From Urbifossiella sp046350095 (lineage in GTDB: Bacteria > Planctomycetota > Planctomycetia > Gemmatales > Gemmataceae), in assembly GCA_046350095.1 (NCBI GenBank), contig JAXMBA010000002.1, positions 992,001 to 1,056,000 of the forward strand: a stretch of DNA of 64,000 bases, given 5' to 3'. Positions 44,004-52,309 of the stretch are shown here, in pieces. The notes below the pieces were generated by a model. It was not told where the DNA came from. It saw only the letters and a program-made list of their open reading frames with translations, and did not search any database. The translations under genes and the position numbers were made by a program. Numbering within the stretch: position 1 is the first letter of the stretch; each line of letters opens with the position of its first letter.

Positions 44004-46739
44004 TCACGGGCAGGGTCGCACCCGGACGCGAGCGTCCGCGATGCGGCACCCGTGCCCGGGTTGGAGGGCGAAGACGGGGTTCAGGTCGATCTCGCCGATC
44101 TCCGGCACCTCCTCCGCGAGTCGCGAGAGCCGCAGGAGGAGGTCTTCGAGCGCCGCCACGTCGGCGGCCGGGTGGCCGCGGTAGCCTTCGAGGAGGCGGA
44201 ACCCCCGGATGCCGCGCACCAGTTCCGCGGCGTCACGGTCGGTCAGTGGCGCGAGCCGGAAGCCCACGTCGGCCAGCACCTCGACGTGGACGCCGCCGAG
44301 GCCGAACGCCACGACGGGGCCGAACAGCGGGTCGTGCGTCACCCCGCACATCACCTCCACGCCGGCCGGGAGCATCGGCTGGACGAGTACGCCCTCCATC
44401 GCCTCGAGTTGGTTGTCGCGCGACAACCGGCCGCGGATGTCGAGCACCGCCCGCCGCACCGCCTCCGCGTCGGCGAGATTGAGCCGGACGCCGCCGACGT
44501 CCGTCTTGTGGACGAGTTGCCGGGAGGCGAGCTTCACGGCGACCGGGAACCCGAACCGCGCCGCCGTCTCGGCGGCCTCGTCGGCCGTGCGCGCCACGTG
44601 ACCCGGCACGAGCGGCAGCCGGACCGCCGACAGCACGGCCCGCGTGTCGTCGGCCGAGAGCCAGCCCGCGCCGTGGGTGGTCAAGGCGCGGCGGCAGACG
44701 TCGCGGGCGGCCGCGCAGTCGAGGTCGTCGAAGTCCGGGAACACGCCTTCGGGCTCGGCCCGCCAGGCGGCGTAGGCGGCGACCTTTCCCAGCACCCGCC
44801 CCGCGGTCTCGGGGAACGGGAAGCACGGGATGCGGCCGCCGGGGCCGTCGAAGTGGGGGCGGTGCTCGGCCTCGCCCAGCAGGCACGCCACGACCGGAAT
44901 CCCGGCGCCCGCCGCCCCCGCCGCCGCGACCTCCGCCGCCACGGCCGGGCCGACCGCCGCGGGATCGACGAGCCCGACGGGCGTGAAGACCGCCACCAGC
45001 GCGTCCACCTCGCCCGAGGCGAGCAGGAGCCGGACGGCCTTGCGGAAGGAGTCGGCCCCGGCGCTGGCGAGCAGATCGACCGGGTTGGCGACGCTCGCCG
45101 CGGCCGGGCAGGCCTCCGCGAGCGCGGCCCGCAGGCCCGGAGAGAGTTCGGGCACGGTCAGCCCGCCGGCCTCGCAGGCGTCGGCGCACAACACGCCGGG
45201 GCCGCCGGCGTTCGTCACGATCCCGACCCGCCGGCCGCGCGGGAGCGGCTGGCCGTCGAGTACGAGAGCCAGGTCGAACATTTCCTCCAGGGTGTCGGCA
45301 CGAATCACGCCGGTCTGGCGGAACAGGGCGCCGGCCGTGGCGGCGCTGGTGGCCAGGGCCGCCGTGTGCGACCGGGCGGCGCGCCCGCCGGCGCGGCTGA
45401 GCCCGCTGTGGAGGACCACCACCGGCTTCCGCCGCCCCACCCGGCGGGCGATGCGGGCGAACCGCCGCGGGTTGCCGAGCGACTCCAGGTACAGCAGGAT
45501 CACGCCGGTCGCCGGGTCGTCCTCCCAGTACTGGAGGAGGTCGTTGCCGGACACGTCGGCCTTGTTCCCGACGCTCACAACGGTCGAGAACCCCAGCCCG
45601 TACCGGCCCGCGGCGGCCAGGGCCGCGAGCCCGATCGCGCCACTCTGCGACGACATGGCGACCCGCCCGGGCGGCGGGAACACCGGCGAGAAGGAGGCGT
45701 TCAGCCGCACCGCCGGGTCGGCGTTGAGGAGGCCCAGGCAGTTCGGCCCGACCACCCGCATGCCGTACCCGCGGGCCTGCTCCACCAGCGCCCGCTGGCG
45801 GGCGGCGCCGTCCGGGCCGGCGTCGGCGACCCCCGCCGAGAGGACGACCCGCGCCCGCCCCCCGCGGGCGGCGCAGTCGTCCACGACGCCCCGGACGGCG
45901 GGGGCCGGCACGGCGATCACGGCCAGCTCGACCGACCCGGGGAGGTCGCGCACCGACGGGTACGCCCGGACGCCGCCGACCTCGGTCGCCCGCGGGTTCA
46001 CCGGGTAGACCGGCCCGCGGAACCCGGCCGCGAGCAGCTCGTCGAGCACGCGCCGGCCGACGGCCGCCGGGTCGCGCGACGCGCCGACCACGGCGACGGC
46101 GGTCGGGCGGAAGAACGGCCGCAGCGAGGCGACCGTGGCCACCCGGTCGCGGGCCTCCAGCCGCCCGACGCTCGCCGCGGTGGGGACGACCCCCAACTCC
46201 ACCTCGACCTCGCCGCGCCCCGGCCGCTCCCGCACCTCGAACCCGGACGCGCGGAACACGTCCAGCATGGGCCGGTTGTCGCCCGACGTGACGGCCCAGA
46301 AGCGGGTGAACCCGTTCCGCGCGGCCAGAAGCGCCAGTCGCTCCAGCAGCAGCGTCCCCAGCCCGTTTCCCCGCAGGGCGTCCCCCACGGCGAGGGCGAC
46401 TTCCGCCTCCCCCGGGCCGCGCGCCAGGTACGACCCCGTGGCGACGACCTTCGTGGCGCCGTCCTGCACCCGGGTGACGAGTAGGGTGAGAGCGGCCCGG
46501 GGGTCGCCGCCGTCGGACAACCGGCCGATCAGGTCCGGCCCCGGCGGTGAGACCGACGAGAACCGCCGGTAACGTGATTCCGCGGAGAGGTGGCGGAAGA
46601 AGTCGTCGAGCGCGGGGGCGTCGTCCGGCCGGGCGAGGCGGACGTGGGCCGTCGTGCCGTCGCGGAGAACCAGCCGCCCCGACTCGGCTGCGTCCTGGTA
46701 CGGGGGCGGCAGGAAGCGTGGACGGACTGTAGCGGGCAT
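44004..46739 (-). CDS. ADP-forming acyl-CoA synthetase fused to an N-terminal GNAT acetyltransferase
   Basis: 911 residues. Residues 20-190 are a GNAT domain (ALAVGDALRGNGLGTLLLER is the acetyl-CoA loop). 215-670 are the CoA-binding and succinyl-CoA-ligase-like domains (FRPTAVAVVGASRDPAAVGR, VVGPNCLGLLNADPAV, SSQSGAIGLAALAAAGRYGL, ARSHTAALATS with a candidate phosphohistidine). About 690-911 are the ATP-grasp (FPVAVKLASRQLVHKTDVGG, EIDLNPVFAL). This is the Pat/ACD architecture, which both handles acetyl-CoA and may acetylate proteins. It could make ATP from acyl-CoA under energy limitation. It is divergent from the formate dehydrogenase operon and preceded by a sigma-54 promoter. Confidence 0.92.
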   Translation of the reverse strand: MPATVRPRFLPPPYQDAAESGRLVLRDGTTAHVRLARPDDAPALDDFFRHLSAESRYRRFSSVSPPGPDLIGRLSDGGDPRAALTLLVTRVQDGATKVVATGSYLARGPGEAEVALAVGDALRGNGLGTLLLERLALLAARNGFTRFWAVTSGDNRPMLDVFRASGFEVRERPGRGEVEVELGVVPTAASVGRLEARDRVATVASLRPFFRPTAVAVVGASRDPAAVGRRVLDELLAAGFRGPVYPVNPRATEVGGVRAYPSVRDLPGSVELAVIAVPAPAVRGVVDDCAARGGRARVVLSAGVADAGPDGAARQRALVEQARGYGMRVVGPNCLGLLNADPAVRLNASFSPVFPPPGRVAMSSQSGAIGLAALAAAGRYGLGFSTVVSVGNKADVSGNDLLQYWEDDPATGVILLYLESLGNPRRFARIARRVGRRKPVVVLHSGLSRAGGRAARSHTAALATSAATAGALFRQTGVIRADTLEEMFDLALVLDGQPLPRGRRVGIVTNAGGPGVLCADACEAGGLTVPELSPGLRAALAEACPAAASVANPVDLLASAGADSFRKAVRLLLASGEVDALVAVFTPVGLVDPAAVGPAVAAEVAAAGAAGAGIPVVACLLGEAEHRPHFDGPGGRIPCFPFPETAGRVLGKVAAYAAWRAEPEGVFPDFDDLDCAAARDVCRRALTTHGAGWLSADDTRAVLSAVRLPLVPGHVARTADEAAETAARFGFPVAVKLASRQLVHKTDVGGVRLNLADAEAVRRAVLDIRGRLSRDNQLEAMEGVLVQPMLPAGVEVMCGVTHDPLFGPVVAFGLGGVHVEVLADVGFRLAPLTDRDAAELVRGIRGFRLLEGYRGHPAADVAALEDLLLRLSRLAEEVPEIGEIDLNPVFALQPGHGCRIADARVRVRPCP

Positions 46740-46795
46740 CGTCGCTCCCGTGGCTGATGAGGCGCCGCGCTGGCTGGGTGCCGCCGTCCGGAAAA

Positions 46796-46809
46796 GCAGC
46801 CGCCATGCC
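46796..46809 (-). promoter_or_regulatory. Sigma-54 (-24/-12) promoter of the acyl-CoA synthetase gene
   Basis: On the minus strand the sequence TGGCATGGCGGCTGCTTTT has GG and GC in the required 14-base window (GGCATG-N4-CTGC) and differs from the TGGCACG-N4-TTGC consensus at two informative positions. The expected start site is about 45 bases from the ATG at 46739. Confidence 0.7.
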
Positions 46810-46883
46810 AACGCCTGTAGACTAGAAGGCGTCACCGAACCAGACACAACCCGTACCCACCGGCGTCGGACCGCCCCGCCGCG

Positions 46884-46933
46884 GTGTGCCAGAAGGGCGC
46901 GACCAGGCTCACGGTGTGTCGGGACCGCACACC
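46884..46933. promoter_or_regulatory. Paired enhancer-type dyads between two divergent sigma-54 promoters
   Basis: Site 46914-46933 reads GTGTGTCGGGACCGCACACC, an imperfect dyad (GGTGTG against CACACC). A weaker copy, GTGTGCC...GGGCGCGAC, lies at 46884-46903, 30 bp away. The strong site is centred about 85 bp from the -12 of the formate dehydrogenase promoter and about 125 bp from that of the acyl-CoA synthetase, standard distances for a bacterial enhancer-binding protein. Confidence 0.65.
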
Positions 46934-46995
46934 CCGATCACGAGGCGGACGGACTGGCGGCGCGGATGCCGCGACGGCCGTCGCGCCCGGGCTGC

Positions 46996-47009
46996 GGCAT
47001 CACGTTTGC
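46996..47009 (+). promoter_or_regulatory. Sigma-54 promoter of the formate dehydrogenase operon
   Basis: CGGCATCACGTTTGCG: GGCATC, four bases, then TTGC with exact 14-base GG-to-GC spacing. The -12 GC is about 36 bases before the ATG at 47045. Confidence 0.7.
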
Positions 47010-47044
47010 GGACCGCCCGCGCACTCCCGTTGTGGTGGCTCGCG

Positions 47045-48745
47045 ATGCAACCGACCCCGTACCGCGCGACGCGAACCGACCCCGTCGTCGCGGCCGCCGC
47101 GGCGCGGCACGGGGCGTCGCCGCTGGTGATGCTACCCGTCCTCCGCGACGTCCAGCGCGACACCGGCCGACCGCTGGACCGGGCCGCCCTCGGGGCGGCG
47201 GCCGACGCCCTCGGCGTGAGCGACGCCCGGGTCTACGGCGCCGCGTCGTTCTACTCGCTGCTCGCGGTCGCGCCGCACGCGGTTCGCGTCTGCGACGGCC
47301 CGGTCTGCATGGCGCGGGGCGGCGCGGCGACGCGGGCGGCGGTGCAGTCGGCGGCGGCGGGCTACGGGTGGGCGGTCGAGCGGTGCAGCTGCCTCGGGCT
47401 GTGCGACCGAGCACCGGCCGCGCTCGTCGGACTCGAACCCTACGGGCCGGTCGCGGCGGAAAACGCCGCGGCCGCACTCGCCGGTCCGCCCGGCCCGATG
47501 CCGGATTACTCGGTCCCGCGGCCCGGCGAGGTGCGGGTCGCGACGGAGCGCGTCGGCCGCATCGACCCCGACTCGATCGACGACGCGCTGGCCGCGGGGG
47601 CGTACCAGGTGCTTTCCCGGGCGCTCGACGGCGCGCCGGAGCAGGTGCTCGATGCCGTGGACCGGGCGGGGCTGCGCGGGTGCGGGGGGGCCGGCTTCCC
47701 GGCCGGGCGCAAGTGGCGGATGGTCGCCGCCGAGCCCGGCCCGGGGAAGTGCGTGGTGTGCAACGCCGACGAGTCCGAGCCGGCCACGTTCAAGGACCGC
47801 GTCCTCATGGACGCCGACCCGCACCGGCTCCTCGAAGGGATGGCGCTCGCCGCCTACGCGGTCGGCGCCGCCGAGGGGGTCGTCTACGTCCGCGGCGAGT
47901 ACGAGTGGGTCGCCCGGCGGCTCGAGCGCGCGATCGGTCAGGCCGCCGGGCGCGGTTTGCTGGGGGCGTTCCGCGTGCGGGTCCACCGCGGCGCGGGGGC
48001 GTACGTGTGCGGCGAGGAGACGGCGCTGCTCGAATCCCTGGAGGGGAAGCGCGGCGAGCCGCGGTCGCGCCCGCCGTACCCGACCACCCACGGCTACCTC
48101 GGCCGCCCCACGCTGGTCAACAACGTCGAGACGCTGTGCCACGTCCCGGCGGTCGTCGCGCACGGCCCGGAGCGGTTCCGGTCGGCCGGCACGCCGCACA
48201 GCCCGGGCACGAAGGTCTTCTGCCTCACCGGCTGCGTGAACCGGCCGGGCGTGGTCGAGGTGCCGCTCGGCGTCACCCTCCGGCAACTGGTCGAGCACTT
48301 CGGCGGCGGCGTGCGGGACGGCTCGAGGCTGAAGGGCGTCCTCGCCGGCGGCGCCGCCGGAACGGTCGTCCCCCCGGCGCTGTTCGACGTGCCGCTCGAC
48401 TTCGACTCGCACCGCCACGGCGTCGCGCTCGGGTCCGGCGGGATGTTCGCGTTCGACGACTCCCTCCCGGTGCCGACACTGCTGACGTGGCTCCTGCGGT
48501 TCTTCGAGGCCGAGTCGTGCGGGAAGTGTACGCCGTGCCGCGAGGGAAGCCGTGAGGCCCGCGCCGCGGCGGACCGGCTCGACGCGGCCCCCACGCCCGA
48601 CGACGCGGCCCGGCTGCTGTGGCTGACCCGCCAGATGAACCTCACCTCGCTCTGCGGCCTGGGGCAGTCGGTGGCGCTGCCGGTCGAGAGTGCCCTGCGG
48701 CACTTCGGCGACGAGTTCGCCGCCGGCCGGCCGGAGGGGTCGTGA
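47045..48745 (+). CDS. fdhB: NAD-dependent formate dehydrogenase diaphorase subunit (NuoE-NuoF fusion)
   Basis: 566 residues. Residues 1-150 are a NuoE-like [2Fe-2S] thioredoxin fold with CDGPVC and CSCLGLC ligands. From 160 on it is NuoF: RGCGGAGFPAGRKWRMVA (FMN/NADH loop), CNADESEPATFKDR, GAGAYVCGEETALLESLEGK and the [4Fe-4S] ligands SCGKCTPCREG...SLCGLGQS. It passes electrons from the FdhA iron-sulfur chain to NAD+. The ATG at 47045 is chosen because conserved residues begin shortly after. Its stop and the next ATG overlap by one base (TGATG). Confidence 0.9.
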   Translation: MQPTPYRATRTDPVVAAAAARHGASPLVMLPVLRDVQRDTGRPLDRAALGAAADALGVSDARVYGAASFYSLLAVAPHAVRVCDGPVCMARGGAATRAAVQSAAAGYGWAVERCSCLGLCDRAPAALVGLEPYGPVAAENAAAALAGPPGPMPDYSVPRPGEVRVATERVGRIDPDSIDDALAAGAYQVLSRALDGAPEQVLDAVDRAGLRGCGGAGFPAGRKWRMVAAEPGPGKCVVCNADESEPATFKDRVLMDADPHRLLEGMALAAYAVGAAEGVVYVRGEYEWVARRLERAIGQAAGRGLLGAFRVRVHRGAGAYVCGEETALLESLEGKRGEPRSRPPYPTTHGYLGRPTLVNNVETLCHVPAVVAHGPERFRSAGTPHSPGTKVFCLTGCVNRPGVVEVPLGVTLRQLVEHFGGGVRDGSRLKGVLAGGAAGTVVPPALFDVPLDFDSHRHGVALGSGGMFAFDDSLPVPTLLTWLLRFFEAESCGKCTPCREGSREARAAADRLDAAPTPDDAARLLWLTRQMNLTSLCGLGQSVALPVESALRHFGDEFAAGRPEGS

Positions 48746-51558
48746 TGCCGACGCTGACCATCGACGGCCGGCCGGTGGAGGCGCGCGACGGGGACACGAT
48801 CCTCGACGCGGCCCGCGGGGCGCGCATCACCATCCCGACCCTCTGCCACCACCGCGACCTCTCCCCCGACGGGTCGTGCCGCCTCTGCGTCGTGGAGGTC
48901 GAGGGCGTCCGCGGCCACCCGGCCGCCTGCACCACCCCGGCCCGCGACGGGATGGTGGTGAGCACCGAGACGCCGGAACTGGCCGAGTCGCGGCGGTTCG
49001 TGCTGGACATGCTCCTCGCCAACTACCACGACGCCGAGTACGGCACGGGCGACCGAGCGGAGACGGAGTTCGAGCACTGGGTCCGGCACTACGGCGCCCG
49101 GCCGCCCGCCGACACGCCGCCGCCGCGGTACCCGATCGACGCCGACCCGAACCCGTTCCTGCGGGTGGACCTGAACAAGTGCGTCCGCTGCACCCGGTGC
49201 GTCCGGGCGTGCGCCGAGGTGCAGGGGCGGTTCGTGTGGGGCATGGGCTACCGCGGCGACGCCGCGCGCCCCGTGGCCGGGCTCGACACCACCCTCCTCG
49301 ACGCCCGCTGCGAGTCGTGCGGGGCGTGCGCCGCGTACTGCCCGACCGGCGCCCTCGACGACCGCACGTCCGTCGGCCGCGGCGTGCCGGACCGGGTCGT
49401 CACCACGACGTGCCCGTTCTGCGGCGTCGGGTGCAACTTCGACCTGCACGTGAAGGACGACCGCGTCGTCCGCGTGGCGTCCAACCCGGCGGCGCCGGTG
49501 AACGGCATGAGCCTGTGCGTGAAGGGGCGCTACGGGTTCGACTTCGTCCACCACCCGGACCGCCTGACCCGCCCCCGCGTCCGCCGCTACCTGCTGACCG
49601 GGACCGCGAAGCAGACCGCGTCGCCGGAAGAGCGCGATTGGGTCGAGACGGACTGGGACACGGCGCTGAACCTCGTGGCCGCGAAACTCGAGGCGGTGAG
49701 GCGCGAGTCGGGGCCGGACGCCGCCGGCTTCGTCGGGTCGGCGCTGTGTACGAACGAGGAGAATTACCTCGTCCAGAAGCTGGCGCGGCAGGTGATCGGC
49801 ACGCACAACGTCGAGAACTGCGCCCGCCTCTGCCACGCCCCGACCGTCGCCGGGCTGTCGATGGCGTTCGGGTCCGGGGCGATGAGCAACTCGATGGACG
49901 ACGTGGCCGAGGAGGCGCGGGCGGTCTTCGTGATCGGCGAGAACGTCACCGAGTGCCACCCCGTCTTCGGTACACGCCTGCGACAGGCCGTACTCCGCCG
50001 CGGCGTGCCGCTCGTCGTCGCCGACCCGCGCAAGACCGACGTCACCGAGTTCGCCGCCGTCCACCTCCGACTCCGGCCCGGGACCGACGTGGCCCTGCTG
50101 AACGGCCTCATGCACGTCGTCCTGAAGAACGGCTGGCACGACCGCCGGTTCATCGAGGAGCGGTGCGAGGGGTTCGAGGAGTTGCGGGCCGGCGTCGAGC
50201 GATACACCCCCGAGGCGGCAGAAGCGATAACCGGTGTCCCGGCGGCGGACCTTCGCTGGGCGGCGGAACTGCTGGCCCAGAGCCGGCCGACGGCGGCCGT
50301 GTGGGGCGTGGGGGTCACCCAGCATACGACGGGCGTGCTGAACGTGCTCGCGCTGGCGAACCTGCAGATGCTCCTGGGGAACATGGGCGTGCCCGGCGGC
50401 GGGGCGAACGCGCTCCGCGGGCAGAACAGCGTGCAGGGCGCCTGCGACATGGGGGCGCTGTTCAACCTGTTCCCGGGCTACCAGCCGGTGACGAGCCCGG
50501 CCGCGCTCGCCAAGTTCGACGCGGCCTGGGCGCTCGACCCGCCGGCCCCCCGCGCGGGCGGAACGCCGGCCCTCGGCCTGACGGGCCGGCCGGGCCAAAC
50601 CCTGACGGAGATGGTGGACGCCTTCGGCGCCGGCGCCCTCCGCGCCCTCTTCGTGATGGGTGAGAACCTGGCGCTGACGAACCCGGACCTGACCCACACC
50701 CGCGGCTGCCTCGCGGCGGGCGAGTTCCTCGTGCTCCAGGAACTCTTTCCGACGGAGACGGCCGAGTTCGCCGACGTGCTGCTCCCCGGTGCGGCGTTCG
50801 CCGAGAAGGCCGGAACGTTCACGAACACCGAGCGGCGGGTGCAGCTGATCCGCCCGGCCGTGCCGCCGCCGGGCGAGGCGCGGCCGGACTGGGCGGTGCT
50901 CGCAGACCTGGCGCGGCGGACCCTCGCGGCCGCCGGCCGCGCCCCGGTCGGGCCGCACGCCGGCTGGACGTACCGCGACCCGGCGCACGTCATGGACGAG
51001 GTCGCGGCCGTCGCGCCGCTGTTCGCCGGCGTCAGCCACGCCCGGCTGGAACGGGGCGACCGCCTCCAGTGGCCGGTGCCGTCGCCCGACCACCCGGGCA
51101 CGCCGATCCTGCACGTCGGCGGCTTCGCCCGCGGGAAGGGGAAGTTCCACGCCGTCGAACACGCCCCGGCGGCGGAACTGCCGGACGCCGAGTTCCCGTT
51201 CGTGCTCACCACCGGCCGCGTGCTCCAGCACTACGGCAGCGTGATGACCCGCCGGGCGGAGGCGCTGACGGCCGCGTGCCCGGAGCCGGTCGTGGAGGTG
51301 AGCCCGGACGACGCGGCGCGGCTCGGGCTGACCGACGGGGCGGCCGTCCGCCTCCGGTCGCGGCGCGGCGCGGTCGTGTCCCGGGCGGTGGTCACCGACC
51401 GGGTGGCGGCGGGGTGCGTGTTCGGAAACTTCCACTTCCCCGGCGCGGGGAACGTGAACAACGTCACGACCGGGGCCCTCGACCCGACCTCGAAGACGCC
51501 CGAATTCAAGGTCTGCGCGGTCGCGGTGGACCTCGTCTCGCCGGCCGGCGACGAGTGA
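48745..51558 (+). CDS. fdhA: Formate dehydrogenase catalytic subunit (molybdopterin)
   Basis: 937 residues. Residues 1-80 are a [2Fe-2S] ferredoxin (LCHHRDLSPDGSCRLC), about 140-210 two [4Fe-4S] clusters (CVRCTRCVRAC, CESCGACAAYCPTGA), and about 220 CPFCGVGC for the proximal cluster. The bis-MGD catalytic domain and its C-terminal beta-barrel (FVLTTGRVLQHYGSVMTRR) complete it. CARLCHAPTVAG places Cys363 (codon TGC) and His364 at the metal, where E. coli FdhF has selenocysteine, so this is the Cys form. It oxidises formate to CO2 in the cytoplasm with the preceding subunit; direction in vivo is unknown. No FdhD or gamma subunit lies nearby. Confidence 0.93.
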   Translation: MPTLTIDGRPVEARDGDTILDAARGARITIPTLCHHRDLSPDGSCRLCVVEVEGVRGHPAACTTPARDGMVVSTETPELAESRRFVLDMLLANYHDAEYGTGDRAETEFEHWVRHYGARPPADTPPPRYPIDADPNPFLRVDLNKCVRCTRCVRACAEVQGRFVWGMGYRGDAARPVAGLDTTLLDARCESCGACAAYCPTGALDDRTSVGRGVPDRVVTTTCPFCGVGCNFDLHVKDDRVVRVASNPAAPVNGMSLCVKGRYGFDFVHHPDRLTRPRVRRYLLTGTAKQTASPEERDWVETDWDTALNLVAAKLEAVRRESGPDAAGFVGSALCTNEENYLVQKLARQVIGTHNVENCARLCHAPTVAGLSMAFGSGAMSNSMDDVAEEARAVFVIGENVTECHPVFGTRLRQAVLRRGVPLVVADPRKTDVTEFAAVHLRLRPGTDVALLNGLMHVVLKNGWHDRRFIEERCEGFEELRAGVERYTPEAAEAITGVPAADLRWAAELLAQSRPTAAVWGVGVTQHTTGVLNVLALANLQMLLGNMGVPGGGANALRGQNSVQGACDMGALFNLFPGYQPVTSPAALAKFDAAWALDPPAPRAGGTPALGLTGRPGQTLTEMVDAFGAGALRALFVMGENLALTNPDLTHTRGCLAAGEFLVLQELFPTETAEFADVLLPGAAFAEKAGTFTNTERRVQLIRPAVPPPGEARPDWAVLADLARRTLAAAGRAPVGPHAGWTYRDPAHVMDEVAAVAPLFAGVSHARLERGDRLQWPVPSPDHPGTPILHVGGFARGKGKFHAVEHAPAAELPDAEFPFVLTTGRVLQHYGSVMTRRAEALTAACPEPVVEVSPDDAARLGLTDGAAVRLRSRRGAVVSRAVVTDRVAAGCVFGNFHFPGAGNVNNVTTGALDPTSKTPEFKVCAVAVDLVSPAGDE

Positions 51559-51574
51559 CGGGACGGCGGCGGCC

Positions 51575-51625
51575 GTGTGTCGCACGGGCACACCGGCGCC
51601 GCGGCGTGTGCCGCCGCCGCACACC
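51575..51625. promoter_or_regulatory. Paired enhancer-type dyads upstream of the DksA-like gene
   Basis: GTGTGTCGCACGGGCACACC at 51575-51594 and GTGTGCCGCCGCCGCACACC at 51606-51625, 31 bp apart start to start. Both are imperfect dyads matching the sites at 46.9 and 58.4 kb. They lie about 85-120 bp upstream of the sigma-54 promoter at 51691. They start 17 bases after the fdhA stop codon. Confidence 0.65.
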
Positions 51626-51690
51626 CCCGGCGCCGGCGAGGACCACGAAATGTGCGGTTTCGCCGCGGCCGCGCGGCCGGTGGGGCCGAC

Positions 51691-51704
51691 GGTACACCCC
51701 TTGC
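51691..51704 (+). promoter_or_regulatory. Sigma-54 promoter of the DksA-like gene
   Basis: CGGTACACCCCTTGCT: GG and TTGC with 14-base spacing (GGTACA-N4-TTGC). The GTG start is 49 bases downstream of the -12 element. Confidence 0.65.
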
Positions 51705-51752
51705 TCTGACACCCCCCGAGTCGAACCGACCCACCCCACCCGCGAGGCCGCC

Positions 51753-52286
51753 GTGCAACTCTCCCTGACCGATCAAGAGGCCCGTACCCTCCACGACGTG
51801 CTCCGCGACGCCCTCACCGCCCTGCCCCGGGCGAGCCTGAGCGTCTGCGAACACTCCCGCCGGGAAACGCTGTGCGAGCGGCTCCTGGCGGACCTCGGGC
51901 CGGGTGCGGCGGCCGGTCACGGGGCCGGCGCGGGGTGCGGCGAGAAGGCCTGCCGGTCGGGCCACGGGCCGAGTGCGACCGACCTCGCGACGTACCGGCA
52001 GCGCCTGACGGAGGCCGCCGCCCGCCTGGGCGGTCAGGTTTCGGCGCTGGAGGTCGAGGCCCGGCAGCCGACCGGCACCGCCGTGGGGACGGCCGAGGAG
52101 GCCACCGCCCTCGAGTTGCTTCACACCGAGGAGGGCACGCTCGCCGAGGTGACCGCCGCCCTCGACCGGATCGACCGCGGCACGTTCGGGCGGTGCGAGG
52201 CGTGCGGGAAGCCCGTGTCGAAGGCCCGGCTCGACGCCCTCCCGCACGCCCGCCACTGCATCGCGTGCGCCCGGTCCACCGGCTGA
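51753..52286 (+). CDS. DksA/TraR-type zinc-finger protein
   Basis: 177 residues from GTG 51753. The N-terminal helix (SLTDQEARTLHDVLRDALTAL) is followed by a Cys-containing linker, a coiled-coil (ATDLATYRQRLTEAAARLGG; then TAEEATALELLHTEEGTLAEV) and the C4 zinc finger GRCEACGKPVSKARLDALPH...CIAC. DksA/TraR proteins bind the RNA polymerase secondary channel and reprogramme transcription under stress. It has its own sigma-54 promoter. The gene is convergent with the CoA-disulfide-reductase gene. Confidence 0.82.
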   Translation: MQLSLTDQEARTLHDVLRDALTALPRASLSVCEHSRRETLCERLLADLGPGAAAGHGAGAGCGEKACRSGHGPSATDLATYRQRLTEAAARLGGQVSALEVEARQPTGTAVGTAEEATALELLHTEEGTLAEVTAALDRIDRGTFGRCEACGKPVSKARLDALPHARHCIACARSTG

Positions 52287-52309
52287 CCGCGGCGCACCGG
52301 GGCGCCGCC

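Noticed and set aside
48745..51558. Selenocysteine in formate dehydrogenase
   Set aside because: The active-site codon is TGC (Cys363) and the frame has no internal TGA.
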